Shown here: piece after piece, positions 34,685 to 43,849 of the stretch | How the letters are laid out: every line of letters begins with the position of its first letter | How positions within the stretch are numbered: the first letter of the stretch is position 1 | From: Myxococcales bacterium | Lineage (GTDB): Bacteria; Myxococcota; Myxococcia; Myxococcales; Myxococcaceae | Reading direction: 5' to 3' | NCBI GenBank assembly: GCA_020846875.1 | Contig: JADLDB010000179.1 | Coordinates: 62,001 to 126,000 of the forward strand | DNA length: 64,000 bases | Translations under genes and position numbers: made by a program | Notes under the pieces: generated by a model | What the model was told of the DNA's origin: nothing | What the model saw: only the letters and a program-made list of their open reading frames with translations | Database searches by the model: none

Positions 34685-36844
34685 ATGTCCGACGCTGCTG
34701 ACAAGCCTTCCTTTGCCGACAAGGTCCGCTACCAGGTCGACCGCTTCCTCTCGTGGAGTCCCATGGCCCGCTTCGTGGGCCTCTTCGGGCTGTCCTTCCT
34801 CCTCGTCAGCTTCTGCGCCACCCTGGCGGTGCTGGTGATGCCCCCGGCCGAGGACGGCAACAAGGTCGAGTTCCTCGAGGCGATGTGGTGGGCGATGACG
34901 CGCGTGGCCGACGCCGGCACCATGGGCGGCGACTCCGGCACCTGGGTCCGCTTCGTGGCCACCCTGGCCACCCTCTCGGGCGTGGGCGTGGTGGCGCTGC
35001 TCATCGGCCTGGTGTCCTCCACCATCGGGGACAAGCTTGAGGACCTCCGCAAGGGCAAGTCGCCCGTCATCGACGAAGGGCACACCCTCATCCTCGGCTA
35101 CGGCGAGAAGGTGTTCGCCATTCTGCGTGAATTGCGCGAGGCCAACTCCAACCAGAAGCACGCGTCCATCGTCATCCTCTCCACCACCGAGAAGGAGGAG
35201 GTGGAGACGGCGGTGCGCGAGCGGATGCCGGACATGCGGACGACGCGGGTGGTGGTGCGCCAGGGCAGCCCCTACTCGGTGCACGACTTGCGCAAGGTGG
35301 GCGCGGGGCGCGCCAGGTCCATCATCATCCTCTCGGAGACGACCGCGGAAGGCGAGGACACGCCGGGCGCCGCGGACATGGGCGCCATCAAGACGCTGCT
35401 GGCCCTGCGCCGCATCCCCGGGGCGCTCACCAACAACCACGCGGTGGTGGAGCTGGTGGACGCGGACCGACGCCCCGTCGTCGAGCAGCTCGGCTCCGGC
35501 GGCGTGGAGGTGGTGGCGATGGGCGAGACGCTGTCGCGGATGATGGTGCAGACGGCGCGGCAGAACGGCCTGGCGGCGGTGTACCGCGACCTCCTCACCT
35601 ACGAGGGCAGCGAGTTCTACTTCCGCGGCTTCCCCGAGCTGACCGGCCGCACCTTCGGCGAGGCCCAGTGGAAGATGAAGGACGGGGTGGTGTGCGGCGT
35701 CCGCAAGCACACCACCGGGCAGCCGCTCATCAACCCGCCCATCGACACCGTGCTGGAGACGGGCGACGAGCTGCTGGTCATCGCCGAGGACGACGACACC
35801 TTCAGCCTGTCGGCGCAGCACGCCCCCGAGCGCCCGCCGGGCTTCACCGGGCCCACGCCCATGCAGCGCAAGCCGGAGCGGCTGCTGGTGTGCGGGATGA
35901 GCCCCCGCCTCGGGGTGATGCTCAAGGAGTTCGACAACTACGTGCTGCCCGGCAGCGAAGCCTGGCTGATGCCCGGGCAGGGGGTGGAGGAGTTCGGCGA
36001 CTTCATCAAGTCCGAGGTGGGCAGCCTGAAGAACCTGAAGCTGAAGCACGTCGACGGCGACCCCACCATGCCCGACGCGCTCAAGCGGGTGGTGTCTTCC
36101 GACTTCGCGGTGGCCATCGTGGTGGCCGACGACGACAGGGACGAAGAGGAAGCCGACGCGCGCACCGTCATCACCGTGCTGCTGATGAGAGACCTCTTCC
36201 GCAACCTCGGCGAGAAGAAGCCGCGCATCATCAGCGAAATCCTCGACCCCAGGACCAAGGACCTGCTGGAGCAGGACTACGGCGCCGACTTCGTGGTGTC
36301 CTCGGAGATGACGTCGATGTTGATGGCGCAAATCTCGGAGCGCCGCGAGCTGAACGCCGTCTTCGCCGACCTCTTCCAGTCCGAGGGCAGCGAGGTGTAC
36401 CTGAAGCGGGTGGCCTGCTTCTGCGTGCCGGCGCAGATGGTGTCGTGGCTGTCGGTGCAGAAGGTGGCGCAGGAGCGCGGCGAAGTCGCGCTGGGCTACG
36501 TGAAGGCCAGCCAGCCGCCCGTCATCAACCCGCCGCAGCTCGAGCAGCTCGTCTTCACCGCGGACGACCGCATCATCGTGCTGGCGGACGACGACAGCGA
36601 GGCGCCGGGCGACGAGCGGGGAGGCGAATTGAAGGAGCCCCCGTCGGCGCCCCTGGCCCACGCGCCGCCGCAGGCCGCCGCGCCGCAAGCCCGCCCCAGC
36701 GACCGCACCCCCGCGCCGGGTCGCTCGCCCCTGTTGCCGCCGGAAGGGCCCCGCCCACCCGAGGCGAAGGTGGTGTCCGCCGGGCCGCGCGTCACCGGCC
36801 CCAGCACCACCCCGCGCTCTCCCTTACCGCCGAAGAAGGGCTGA
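34685..36844 (+). CDS. CASTOR/POLLUX-like ion channel with NAD-binding RCK-type domains
   Basis: This 719-residue protein has a first membrane helix (FVGLFGLSFLLVSFCATLAV), a pore-like segment with MWWAMTRVADAGTMGGDSG (~66-84) and a second helix (LATLSGVGVVALLIGLVSS). A large cytoplasmic part follows, with two RCK-like halves: HTLILGYGEKVFAILREL and RLLVCGMSPRLGVMLKEF open each Rossmann unit. AD-AGTMGGDSG instead of a K-channel TVGYG filter is the pattern seen in plant CASTOR/POLLUX and their bacterial relatives. A Pro-rich tail (~620-719) is added. It is probably a regulated cation channel. The kelch gene starts 10 bp downstream. Confidence 0.85.
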   Translation: MSDAADKPSFADKVRYQVDRFLSWSPMARFVGLFGLSFLLVSFCATLAVLVMPPAEDGNKVEFLEAMWWAMTRVADAGTMGGDSGTWVRFVATLATLSGVGVVALLIGLVSSTIGDKLEDLRKGKSPVIDEGHTLILGYGEKVFAILRELREANSNQKHASIVILSTTEKEEVETAVRERMPDMRTTRVVVRQGSPYSVHDLRKVGAGRARSIIILSETTAEGEDTPGAADMGAIKTLLALRRIPGALTNNHAVVELVDADRRPVVEQLGSGGVEVVAMGETLSRMMVQTARQNGLAAVYRDLLTYEGSEFYFRGFPELTGRTFGEAQWKMKDGVVCGVRKHTTGQPLINPPIDTVLETGDELLVIAEDDDTFSLSAQHAPERPPGFTGPTPMQRKPERLLVCGMSPRLGVMLKEFDNYVLPGSEAWLMPGQGVEEFGDFIKSEVGSLKNLKLKHVDGDPTMPDALKRVVSSDFAVAIVVADDDRDEEEADARTVITVLLMRDLFRNLGEKKPRIISEILDPRTKDLLEQDYGADFVVSSEMTSMLMAQISERRELNAVFADLFQSEGSEVYLKRVACFCVPAQMVSWLSVQKVAQERGEVALGYVKASQPPVINPPQLEQLVFTADDRIIVLADDDSEAPGDERGGELKEPPSAPLAHAPPQAAAPQARPSDRTPAPGRSPLLPPEGPRPPEAKVVSAGPRVTGPSTTPRSPLPPKKG

Positions 36845-36854
36845 GCAGGACGCG

Positions 36855-38027
36855 ATGGCTCGCCGCTGGGCGCTCGCGGTGTGCCTCGTCCCCGCGCTGG
36901 CCTTCGCCCAGGGGCGCGTCGCGGCCGCGGGGGCGCTGGCCTTGCCCCGCACCCACCACACCGCCACGGCGCTTCCGGACGGGCGGGTGCTGGTGGTGGG
37001 CGGGCGCGCGGCCGACGGCCTGTCCACCCTGACCTCGGTGGAGGTGTACGAGCCGAAGAAGGGCGCCTGGCACCCGGGCCCGCCGATGAAGGTGGGGCGC
37101 TCGCACCACGCGGCGACGCTGCTGGCGGACGGGCGGGTGCTGGTGACGGGCGGCACCACCCACCAGGCGGCGGAGGGCGGCTACCGCTTCGTGGCCATTC
37201 CCCAGGCGGAGGTGTTCGACCCGGTGAAGGGCGCGTGGACGGCGGTGGCGGACCTGGCCGAGGCGCGCAACGGGCACACCGCCACCCTCCTGGACGACGG
37301 CACGGTGCTGGTGGTGGGCGGGGCGCGGGAGCAACGCACGCACCTGGCGTCGGTGGAGCGCTTCGACCCGAAGACGGGCGCGTGGCGCACCGAGAAGCCG
37401 CTGGCCACGCCGCGCTGGCTGCACGCGGCGGTGCACCTGGCCGACGACAGCGTGGTGGTGGTGGGCGGGCGCAGCAACGCGCGCCAGGGAGGCAAGGGGC
37501 CGGGCGTGTCGCTGGCCGGGGTGGAGCGCTTCGTGCCGAGGGAGGGCGCCTGGGAGGCGGCGCCGGCCATGTCGGAGGAGCGGCAGCGCGCGGGCATCGC
37601 GGTGCTGGCCGACGGGGAGACGGTGGTGGCGGCGGGCGGGCAGACGGCCACCTCCAGCACCAACTACGCGGAGACGTGGACGCCGGGCGCGCCGGAGTGG
37701 GTGCCCCTGCAGAACCACCTGTCCACCTCGCTGTCCGGGCACACCGCCACGCGGCTGCCGTCGGGGGACTTGTTGGTGGTGGGCGGCGAGCCTCCCAACG
37801 CGGTGGACACGGGCCGGGTGCAGCGGTGGGTGGCGGTGACGAAGCAGTGGTGCCTGGCGGGGCAGTTGGCGGCGGCGCGCAAGCTGCACTCGGCGACGCT
37901 GCTGCCCGACGGCAGCGTGCTGGTGGTGGGCGGCACCTCGTCGGGCGTGCCGGAGAAGACGGCGGAGCGCTGGTACGACGCGAAGGGGAAGTGCGAGGAG
38001 CCGCCGGGCGTGACGTTGGGCTGGTGA
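36855..38027 (+). CDS. Exported kelch-repeat beta-propeller protein
   Basis: This 390-residue protein has a signal peptide (ARRWALAVCLVPALAFAQ). The body is made of six or so kelch units of about 50 residues. Each carries HT/HxATxLxDGxVLVVGG and then a VExFDPxxGxW strand, for example HTATALPDGRVLVVGGRA and HTATLLDDGTVLVVGGAREQ. This predicts a closed beta-propeller in the periplasm or outside the cell, usually a binding scaffold. Myxobacteria hold many such proteins. It begins 10 bp after the channel gene on the same strand and converges with the histidine kinase gene over a hairpin. Confidence 0.88.
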   Translation: MARRWALAVCLVPALAFAQGRVAAAGALALPRTHHTATALPDGRVLVVGGRAADGLSTLTSVEVYEPKKGAWHPGPPMKVGRSHHAATLLADGRVLVTGGTTHQAAEGGYRFVAIPQAEVFDPVKGAWTAVADLAEARNGHTATLLDDGTVLVVGGAREQRTHLASVERFDPKTGAWRTEKPLATPRWLHAAVHLADDSVVVVGGRSNARQGGKGPGVSLAGVERFVPREGAWEAAPAMSEERQRAGIAVLADGETVVAAGGQTATSSTNYAETWTPGAPEWVPLQNHLSTSLSGHTATRLPSGDLLVVGGEPPNAVDTGRVQRWVAVTKQWCLAGQLAAARKLHSATLLPDGSVLVVGGTSSGVPEKTAERWYDAKGKCEEPPGVTLGW

Positions 38028-38037
38028 CGCGCGCCTT

Positions 38038-38057
38038 CCCTCTCCCCCAAGAGAGGG
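38038..38057. terminator. Bidirectional hairpin between convergent genes
   Basis: CCCTCTC, loop CCCCAA and GAGAGGG form a 7 bp GC-rich stem in the 32 bases between the kelch stop (plus) and the histidine kinase stop (minus). The location suits a terminator serving both genes, though no T-run is present on either side. Confidence 0.45.
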
Positions 38058-38059
38058 GC

Positions 38060-39229
38060 CTATTCCGAGGCCGCGTCGGACGCCGGCGCCACCACCGGTG
38101 CGGGCGGCAGCACCACGCGAAACACCGCGCCCCCGTCGGCGCCGGGCTCGAAGTCGATGCGGCCGCCCGCGGCGCGGACGATGTCGGCCACCACCGACAG
38201 CCCCAGCCCAGTGCCCTGTCCGGCGGGCTTGGTGGTGAAGAAGGGCTTGAAGAGGCGGTGGCGCACCTCCTCGGGGACGCCGGGGCCGTTGTCGGCGACG
38301 CGCAGCAGGGCCCAGCCGTCGCTGGCCTCGGAGAGGGAGAGGTGCACGCGGCCGTCCCTCTGGGCGGCGGGGATGGCCTGGGCGGCGTTGACCAACAGGT
38401 TCACCACCACCTGCTCGAAGCGGGTGGCCCAGCCGGACACCCTCGGGGCGGGGCCGGCGTCCACCTCCACGGCGATGCGGCCGCGGGTGGCGTGGCAGGC
38501 CAGCGTCACCGCGCGGGAGACGACCTCCGCGAGGTCCACCGTGGACGGCGCGCCCAACTCCCGGCGGGCGTACAGCTTCAAGTCGCCGGCGATGGTGCGC
38601 ATGCGCTGGGTGGCTTCCCGCCCCTCGGCGGCGGCGTCGATGCAGCGGTCGAGGCGCTCGGCGGCACGGCCTCCCAGTTGGGGCCGCAGGCGCTCCAGCT
38701 CGGCGGCGAGGTACTCGAAGTTGGACAGGGCGGCCGCCAGCGGGCTGTTGAGCTCGTGCGCGACGCCGGCGGCCAGGGTGCCCAGGGTGGCGAGGCGGTC
38801 CGCGTGGTTGAGCAGCGCGTCGAGGCGGCGGCGCTCGGCTTCGAGGCGGGCGCGGTCCAGCAGGCCTTCGAGGCGCTCGCGGATGGTGCGGAACTCGAAG
38901 GGCTTGGAGAGGACGTCGGTGGCCCCGGCGCGCAGGGCCGCCACCGCGCTCTGGGCGTCGAGGAAGGCGGTAATCATCACCACCGGCACGTCGGGCTGCG
39001 CGTCCCGGAGGTCGGCCAGCAAGTCGATGCCGCTGCCGTCGGGGAGGTTCTTGTCGACGAAGGCGGCGAGGAAGCGGCGTTGGTGCACCAGCGCGCGGCC
39101 CTCGCCCAGCGTGCCGGCCTGCAGCGCGATGAGGCCGCTGCGCTCGATGACGCGGGCCAGGAAGACGCGCACCATCGGCTCGTCGTCCACCACCAGCACC
39201 GCGCCGCCGCCGTCCGCCCCCTCGACCAT
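38060..39229 (-). CDS. Receiver domain-histidine kinase (hybrid, receiver first)
   Basis: This 389-residue cytoplasmic two-component protein starts with a receiver domain: acidic pocket VVDDEP (15-17), phospho-acceptor Asp59 in VDKNLPDG, Thr87 in MITAF and Lys109 in LSKPFEF. After a short coiled coil comes a HisKA domain with His158 in AAGVAHELNSPL. The ATP-binding part has LLVNAAQAIPAA (N-box), VADNGPGVPEE (G1), FFTTKPAGQGTGLGLSVV (F and G2). All catalytic residues are present. No sensor or membrane domain exists, so an outside kinase probably phosphorylates the receiver. The start is the ATG before VEGADGGGAVLVVDDEP. The cognate output protein is not next door. Confidence 0.92.
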   Translation of the reverse strand: MVEGADGGGAVLVVDDEPMVRVFLARVIERSGLIALQAGTLGEGRALVHQRRFLAAFVDKNLPDGSGIDLLADLRDAQPDVPVVMITAFLDAQSAVAALRAGATDVLSKPFEFRTIRERLEGLLDRARLEAERRRLDALLNHADRLATLGTLAAGVAHELNSPLAAALSNFEYLAAELERLRPQLGGRAAERLDRCIDAAAEGREATQRMRTIAGDLKLYARRELGAPSTVDLAEVVSRAVTLACHATRGRIAVEVDAGPAPRVSGWATRFEQVVVNLLVNAAQAIPAAQRDGRVHLSLSEASDGWALLRVADNGPGVPEEVRHRLFKPFFTTKPAGQGTGLGLSVVADIVRAAGGRIDFEPGADGGAVFRVVLPPAPVVAPASDAASE

Positions 39230-39312
39230 GAGGCGAAGCGTAGCAGCGGGGGCCGGCGCGGCGACAGGTGCCGTGAGGGCAAGCCCGTGGCGTGCGGGGG
39301 CCGGCGGGGCCT

Positions 39313-42300
39313 TCAGCGGCGGCGCCGCCACCCCAGCAGCGCGAGGAAGGTGAGCGCCGACAGCGGCTCCACCGCCGTGCACCCGCAGCCACCCTTCGGC
39401 GCGGGCTCCACCGACACCCCCACCAGCGCGGGCGCGCTGTCCAGCGTCGCGTCCTTCACGGTGAGCGAGAAGGTCAAGTCCAACACCACCTCCGCGGGCG
39501 GCGCGGTGAAGGCCGGGGTGGCCGTGTCCGCGCCCTCCAGCGTCACCGGCACGCCGTCCACCTGGGTCCACTGGTAGCGGAGGACGTCGCCGTCGGGGTC
39601 GCTCCCGCTGCCCGCCAGCGTCGCCCGCGCGCCCGCCTTCACCGTCTGCTTCGAACCGGCGTCGGCGGTGGGCGGCCGGTTGACGTTGCGCACCGTCACG
39701 GTGACGTCGTCGAAGTCCGTGCCGCCGTTGCCGTCGTCCACCGTCACCCGGAAGCCCAGCACCTCGCTGTCCGTCACCTCCGGCGTGGTGAAGGTGTCTC
39801 CATTCCTCAACGGCACCGGCGTGCCGGACGTCTGCAGCCAGGTGAAGGTCAGCGTGTCGCCGTCGGGGTCCGCCGCGCTCCCCGGAAGCAGCGTCACCTG
39901 GGTGCGCTCGTCCGTCACCACGTTGCGGGTGCCCGACAGGGTGGGCGGCTTGTTGGCGCAGCGGCCCCGGTGCGCCACCACCTCGGTGAAGGGCGTGCCG
40001 GTGAGGCCGGTGAAGGCCACGTCGTCGATGGTCCACCCTTCCCGCTCGCCGCTGGAGTCCATGCCGAGGCGCCAGCGCACCCACAGCGTCTGCCCCGCGT
40101 ACTGCGTCCCCAGACTCACCGTCACCGGGGTGATGGCGGCGCGGCTGCCGCGGAAGGCGTCTTCCCCGGCCAGGGGGTTGGCGGTGCCCGCGAGCAAGGG
40201 CCCGTCGTACGTCGGCGAGAGGGCGCTGCCCGGAATGGGCGCCCAGTCCACGCCGTTGGTGGACACCTCCAGCCGGCCGCCGTCGTAGAAGGGCCCCGTC
40301 GCCCCGCCCGCCTCGAAGGCGTAGGTGTGGCGGAAGGTGAAGGCCAGGGGCCCGCTGCCCACCTGCAGGGCCGGCGTCACCAGCGCGTGCGAGCCCTCCA
40401 CCGCGCCGTCGCGCCCCCGCATCTGGTGCGACAGGGGATTCGTCGCGCGGATGAGGAAGGTGTGCGCCCAGGGGATTCGCGCCTCGCGCTGCGTCGTCCA
40501 CCCCACCCCGCCCGCCTCGAAGCCCTCGGTGGCCGAGGGCAGTGCGTCGGTGTGCAGCCGCAGGGTGTGGCTCAGGATGAGCGGCTGCGTGGCCAGCGCC
40601 GCGTCGGACAGGCGCACGTCCACCGGCGCGGCCAACGGGTCCACCACCCCCGTCAACGCCACCGGCGCCGTCACCGTCACCGTGGTGAAGGGGTCGCTGG
40701 CAGGCACGGCCAGCGGCGAGGCGGGCAGGCTGAAGAGGTTGGTGATGGTGGCCAGCGACAGGCGGGTGTTGGTGAGGCGGGCGGTGCCCACGTTCATCAG
40801 CGTCACCGTCAGCGTGCCCGTCTCGCCGCTGTCCAGCACCCCGTCGTCGTCGCAGTCGCCGGGGGTGTCGTCGACGGTGAGGCTGACCAGCTTGTACAGG
40901 CCGCCCGCGGCGGTGAAGTCCTCGGACAAGGGCGTGTTGGTGGTGCTGCGGTTGTCCGGCGCCTGCGCCAGCACGCCGAAGCCGCGCCGCGCGAAGGCCT
41001 GCATCACCAGCGGGAAGTCCTCGCTGGGGCTGGACGCGGCCACCACCGCCAGCAGCGCGTCGCGCGCCTCGAGGAAGGTGGGCATCGGCGGGGTGGCCTT
41101 CAAGGACGCCACCAGGTAGCGGGCCATGCGGCTTCGCGCCTCGTCGAAGGTGAGGCGCCCGGAGTTGAGGAGCGCCGCCTGCACCTCCCACAGCGCGCTG
41201 GCCCACACCTCGCCTGCGTTGTGGCCCTCGGCGTTGTCGAGGGGAAGCCCGCTGGCGCGCGGCACCGTCAGCGGGTCGGGCAGGGGCACGTTGGTGCCCA
41301 CGTGCCGGTACGTCAGCGGGTCCTTCAGGAAGTCGGTGGACAGCGGGTAGCGGCGGAAGCCGAAGTACCAGGACTGGTTGGGCGCGCCGAGGAGGTCCAC
41401 GCCGCCCGAGGCGAAGGCTGCCCCCATCACGTACACGCCGCCCCAGGTGGAGTTGCCCGCCACCTGCGTGTCGGACGCGCGCAGCAGGGCCCACAGCGCC
41501 ACGAAGTCGCTCCAGCCCTCCGAGAGGCCGCTGCCTGCGGTGTTCCACAGGGCGTAGCCGTCGCCGGCGCCCACCGTCCGCTCGGCCAGCGCGTGGGTCC
41601 ACTCGTGCACCACCACCCCGGTGTCGAGCGCCACGTCGCGCCCCACTCCGGGCGGGCGCTCCAGCGTGACGGTGACGGACTGCCCAGCGTCCAGCGCCTC
41701 GAGGAGGGGCGCGCTCAGGGCCGCGGTGGCGAAGTGGGCCGGCGGCCAGCGCTGGCCCTCCACCCCGCGCGTGGCGGTGTCCGGGAGGAGCGCGCCCACC
41801 GCGCCGGCGTCCATCACCCGCGCCAGGGTGGGGAAGGCCCCGCAGCCGGCGACGCTGACGTAGAGGACGCGCCCGGCCAACTGGTCGCGGTTGAGCCAGT
41901 CCGCGCAGCCGGTGAAGCCGCCGTCGGCCGTCACCGGCACGGCCACCTCGCCCGTCACGTTCCACACCGCCTCGGGCGCGCCGATGAAGTCGGCGGGGAA
42001 GGCGCCGGCGTCGGGCGCGGCGACGGTGACGCGGCTGGGGCGGTTGGCGCGGAAGGGGTGGAGCTGCAGGCGCGGCGACTCGCCGTCCGCCCAGGTGGTC
42101 ATCGAGGCGTTGTCCACCGTCAGGTAGTCGTGCACCTCCACCAGCATCGGGTCGCCGCCCACACCGCCGCGGCCCTTGTTGTCCTGCTGCGCGTTGCCCG
42201 CCGCCTCGTCGAAGCCGTAGTCGTAGAAGACGTCGTGCAGCCAGTTGGTGACGAAGAAGGCGTGCGTGGCCGAGGCGTGCCGCTGGGTGACGGAGGCCTC

Positions 42301-43503
42301 GAGCGGCTGGCCGAGGTCGTAGGTGTAGTCGAAGGCGCCCGGGGCGCTGAGCGGCACGCGCACGTCGGGCACCTCGCGCCACGGCCGGCCCGCGTCGTCG
42401 AAGCCTCCGTCCGGCACCCCGCCGTCGGCCAGGCGCGGCAGCCCCGCGTCCGGCCAGTTGAGGCCGTTGGGCGGGAAGAGGTCGGCGTAGGCGCGCGCGT
42501 TGTTGCCTTCGAGGTGGGTGGCGCCCGCGGGCAGCCAACTGTCGCCGGTGGAGAGGCCGGCGTGGTCCAGCGTCACCAGCGGCGGAGAGACGAAGGCCGG
42601 GCTGTAGCCGTCGGGCAGCCCGGTGGGGTGCGGGCTGCCCACCTCGCCGGACGGCCCTTCCAGCGGGGCGAAGGGCGCGCTCGTCTGCGCGTACGCGCGG
42701 TAGCCGTGGGTGGCCGAGGACGTGCGGCTGACGCGGGAGAGGAGCGCCCCGTCCACCGCGGAGACGACGAAGCCGTGCGCCAACACCTCGGCGCCGCTGG
42801 CCACGGAGACCTCCAGCTGCCAGGCGGGGACGAGGCGCTCCGGAGTGACGTAGTACGCCTTCCGCGCGCGCGGCGGCTGGGTGAAGAGGCCGCCTGCGGT
42901 GCCGTGCCACCCCCAGCCCGCCTCGCTCACCCGCAGGAGCGGCAGCTCCTCCGCCTCGGGGAAGCTGCCGGTGAGGTCCATGGCCGCGATGGCCAGCGCC
43001 GTCTGGGCGGTGAGGGAGAAGGTGGGCGCGGCGTCGGGCAGCGGCGCGAGGTGGCCGCTGAGGGCGATGAGCTCGTAGCCGGGCGTCATCACCGCGGTGA
43101 GGCGCTCGCGGACGACGGGCAGGCCGTGCACGCGGCGGGCGAAGGAGACGAGGACGGCGCCGGTGCCGAGGTCGTGCGTGGAGGCGACCTCCAGGGCGGC
43201 CACCTGCGCGAGGGAGAGGCGGTAGGCGGCGGCGTGGCGGGCGAGGTGGTTGCGGGCGGCCTCCGCGGCGGACAGGCCCACCTCGCGCGGGGTGCGCGCC
43301 CCGGGGAAGCGCTCGGCCCACAGGAATTGGGGCACGCCGAAGCGCGGCTCCACGGAAGTGACGTGGCTGCGGGCGAGGACGGCGAGGCCTTCGGGAGCCT
43401 GGCCGTCTTCCAGCGCCAGCGCGCGGGGGCTCGCGTGGAAGGCATCGTACGAGGTGGGCGCTTCGCTGGCGGCCAGGCACACCAGGGCGGCGGTGAGCAG
43501 CAT
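39313..43503 (-). CDS. Secreted M36 (fungalysin) metallopeptidase with PA domain and MYXO-CTERM-like tail
   Basis: This 1396-residue exported protease has a signal peptide (MLLTAALVCLAASEA) and a propeptide to about residue 240. The catalytic domain has the zinc motif HEWTH (about 633-637) and the third ligand in LSEGWSDF. A protease-associated (PA) domain is inserted before it (near 500-590, around GRVLYVSVAGCGAFPTLARV). After the catalytic part come a CARDB-like beta domain (VDDTPGDCDDDGVLDSGE), a jelly-roll unit and two Ig/PKD-like repeats (SGSDPDGDVLRYQW). The tail GGCGCTAVEPLSALTFLALL-GWRRRR matches a MYXO-CTERM sorting signal: Cys, membrane helix, Arg cluster. It is probably surface-sorted, serving protein digestion or predation. 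Confidence 0.92.
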   Translation of the reverse strand: MLLTAALVCLAASEAPTSYDAFHASPRALALEDGQAPEGLAVLARSHVTSVEPRFGVPQFLWAERFPGARTPREVGLSAAEAARNHLARHAAAYRLSLAQVAALEVASTHDLGTGAVLVSFARRVHGLPVVRERLTAVMTPGYELIALSGHLAPLPDAAPTFSLTAQTALAIAAMDLTGSFPEAEELPLLRVSEAGWGWHGTAGGLFTQPPRARKAYYVTPERLVPAWQLEVSVASGAEVLAHGFVVSAVDGALLSRVSRTSSATHGYRAYAQTSAPFAPLEGPSGEVGSPHPTGLPDGYSPAFVSPPLVTLDHAGLSTGDSWLPAGATHLEGNNARAYADLFPPNGLNWPDAGLPRLADGGVPDGGFDDAGRPWREVPDVRVPLSAPGAFDYTYDLGQPLEASVTQRHASATHAFFVTNWLHDVFYDYGFDEAAGNAQQDNKGRGGVGGDPMLVEVHDYLTVDNASMTTWADGESPRLQLHPFRANRPSRVTVAAPDAGAFPADFIGAPEAVWNVTGEVAVPVTADGGFTGCADWLNRDQLAGRVLYVSVAGCGAFPTLARVMDAGAVGALLPDTATRGVEGQRWPPAHFATAALSAPLLEALDAGQSVTVTLERPPGVGRDVALDTGVVVHEWTHALAERTVGAGDGYALWNTAGSGLSEGWSDFVALWALLRASDTQVAGNSTWGGVYVMGAAFASGGVDLLGAPNQSWYFGFRRYPLSTDFLKDPLTYRHVGTNVPLPDPLTVPRASGLPLDNAEGHNAGEVWASALWEVQAALLNSGRLTFDEARSRMARYLVASLKATPPMPTFLEARDALLAVVAASSPSEDFPLVMQAFARRGFGVLAQAPDNRSTTNTPLSEDFTAAGGLYKLVSLTVDDTPGDCDDDGVLDSGETGTLTVTLMNVGTARLTNTRLSLATITNLFSLPASPLAVPASDPFTTVTVTAPVALTGVVDPLAAPVDVRLSDAALATQPLILSHTLRLHTDALPSATEGFEAGGVGWTTQREARIPWAHTFLIRATNPLSHQMRGRDGAVEGSHALVTPALQVGSGPLAFTFRHTYAFEAGGATGPFYDGGRLEVSTNGVDWAPIPGSALSPTYDGPLLAGTANPLAGEDAFRGSRAAITPVTVSLGTQYAGQTLWVRWRLGMDSSGEREGWTIDDVAFTGLTGTPFTEVVAHRGRCANKPPTLSGTRNVVTDERTQVTLLPGSAADPDGDTLTFTWLQTSGTPVPLRNGDTFTTPEVTDSEVLGFRVTVDDGNGGTDFDDVTVTVRNVNRPPTADAGSKQTVKAGARATLAGSGSDPDGDVLRYQWTQVDGVPVTLEGADTATPAFTAPPAEVVLDLTFSLTVKDATLDSAPALVGVSVEPAPKGGCGCTAVEPLSALTFLALLGWRRRR

Positions 43504-43579
43504 GGAGGTCTCCGCGGGAGGACGAGGCGAGTGAGCCTAGTCTTGCTCGAGGGAAGGCAGCGGGCGAAAGGTCTTCACC

Positions 43580-43774
43580 GTGCCCCTCGCGGCGGTGCAC
43601 CGGGGCTTCGGGGCCGCAGGTCCGAATGTGATGGCTCTCGTCCCGCCGCCCAACACCCACCTCACCAGCTTCCACGGCGTCTTCGCTCCCACGCCGCCCT
43701 GCGCCCCCTGGTGGCGCTGCGGCCGACAAGACGCGCGGTACCGGGCGCTCCTCGCGACCTTCGCGCCGCCCTGA
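43580..43774 (+). pseudogene. Fragment of an IS91-type (Y2) transposase
   Basis: In the 346 bp gap between the M36 peptidase and the phospholipase-like gene, one plus-strand frame contains ALVPPPNTHLTSFHGVFAPT. This is a close match in layout to the conserved ALVPPPRxHLxRxHGVxAPN block near the end of IS91-family transposases. Only about 64 codons survive, without a proper start, catalytic tyrosines or element ends. The segment ends at TGA. It marks an old insertion that has decayed. I base this on recall of the family motif, not on a search. Confidence 0.55.
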
Positions 43775-43808
43775 GCCGGGGCGGCGCGGCGCCTGCGCCA
43801 TTGCAGTG

Positions 43809-43826
43809 GACCGCGGCGCCGCGGTC
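43809..43826 (-). terminator. 18 bp perfect palindrome downstream of the phospholipase-like gene
   Basis: GACCGCGGCGCCGCGGTC is a perfect palindrome lying 24 bases past the stop of the minus-strand three-gene set. As RNA it would fold into a 7 bp stem with a 4-base loop. It suits an end-of-operon hairpin but lacks a T-tract. Confidence 0.4.
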
Positions 43827-43849
43827 GTCGCCGGCGGACCTCGAGCGCC

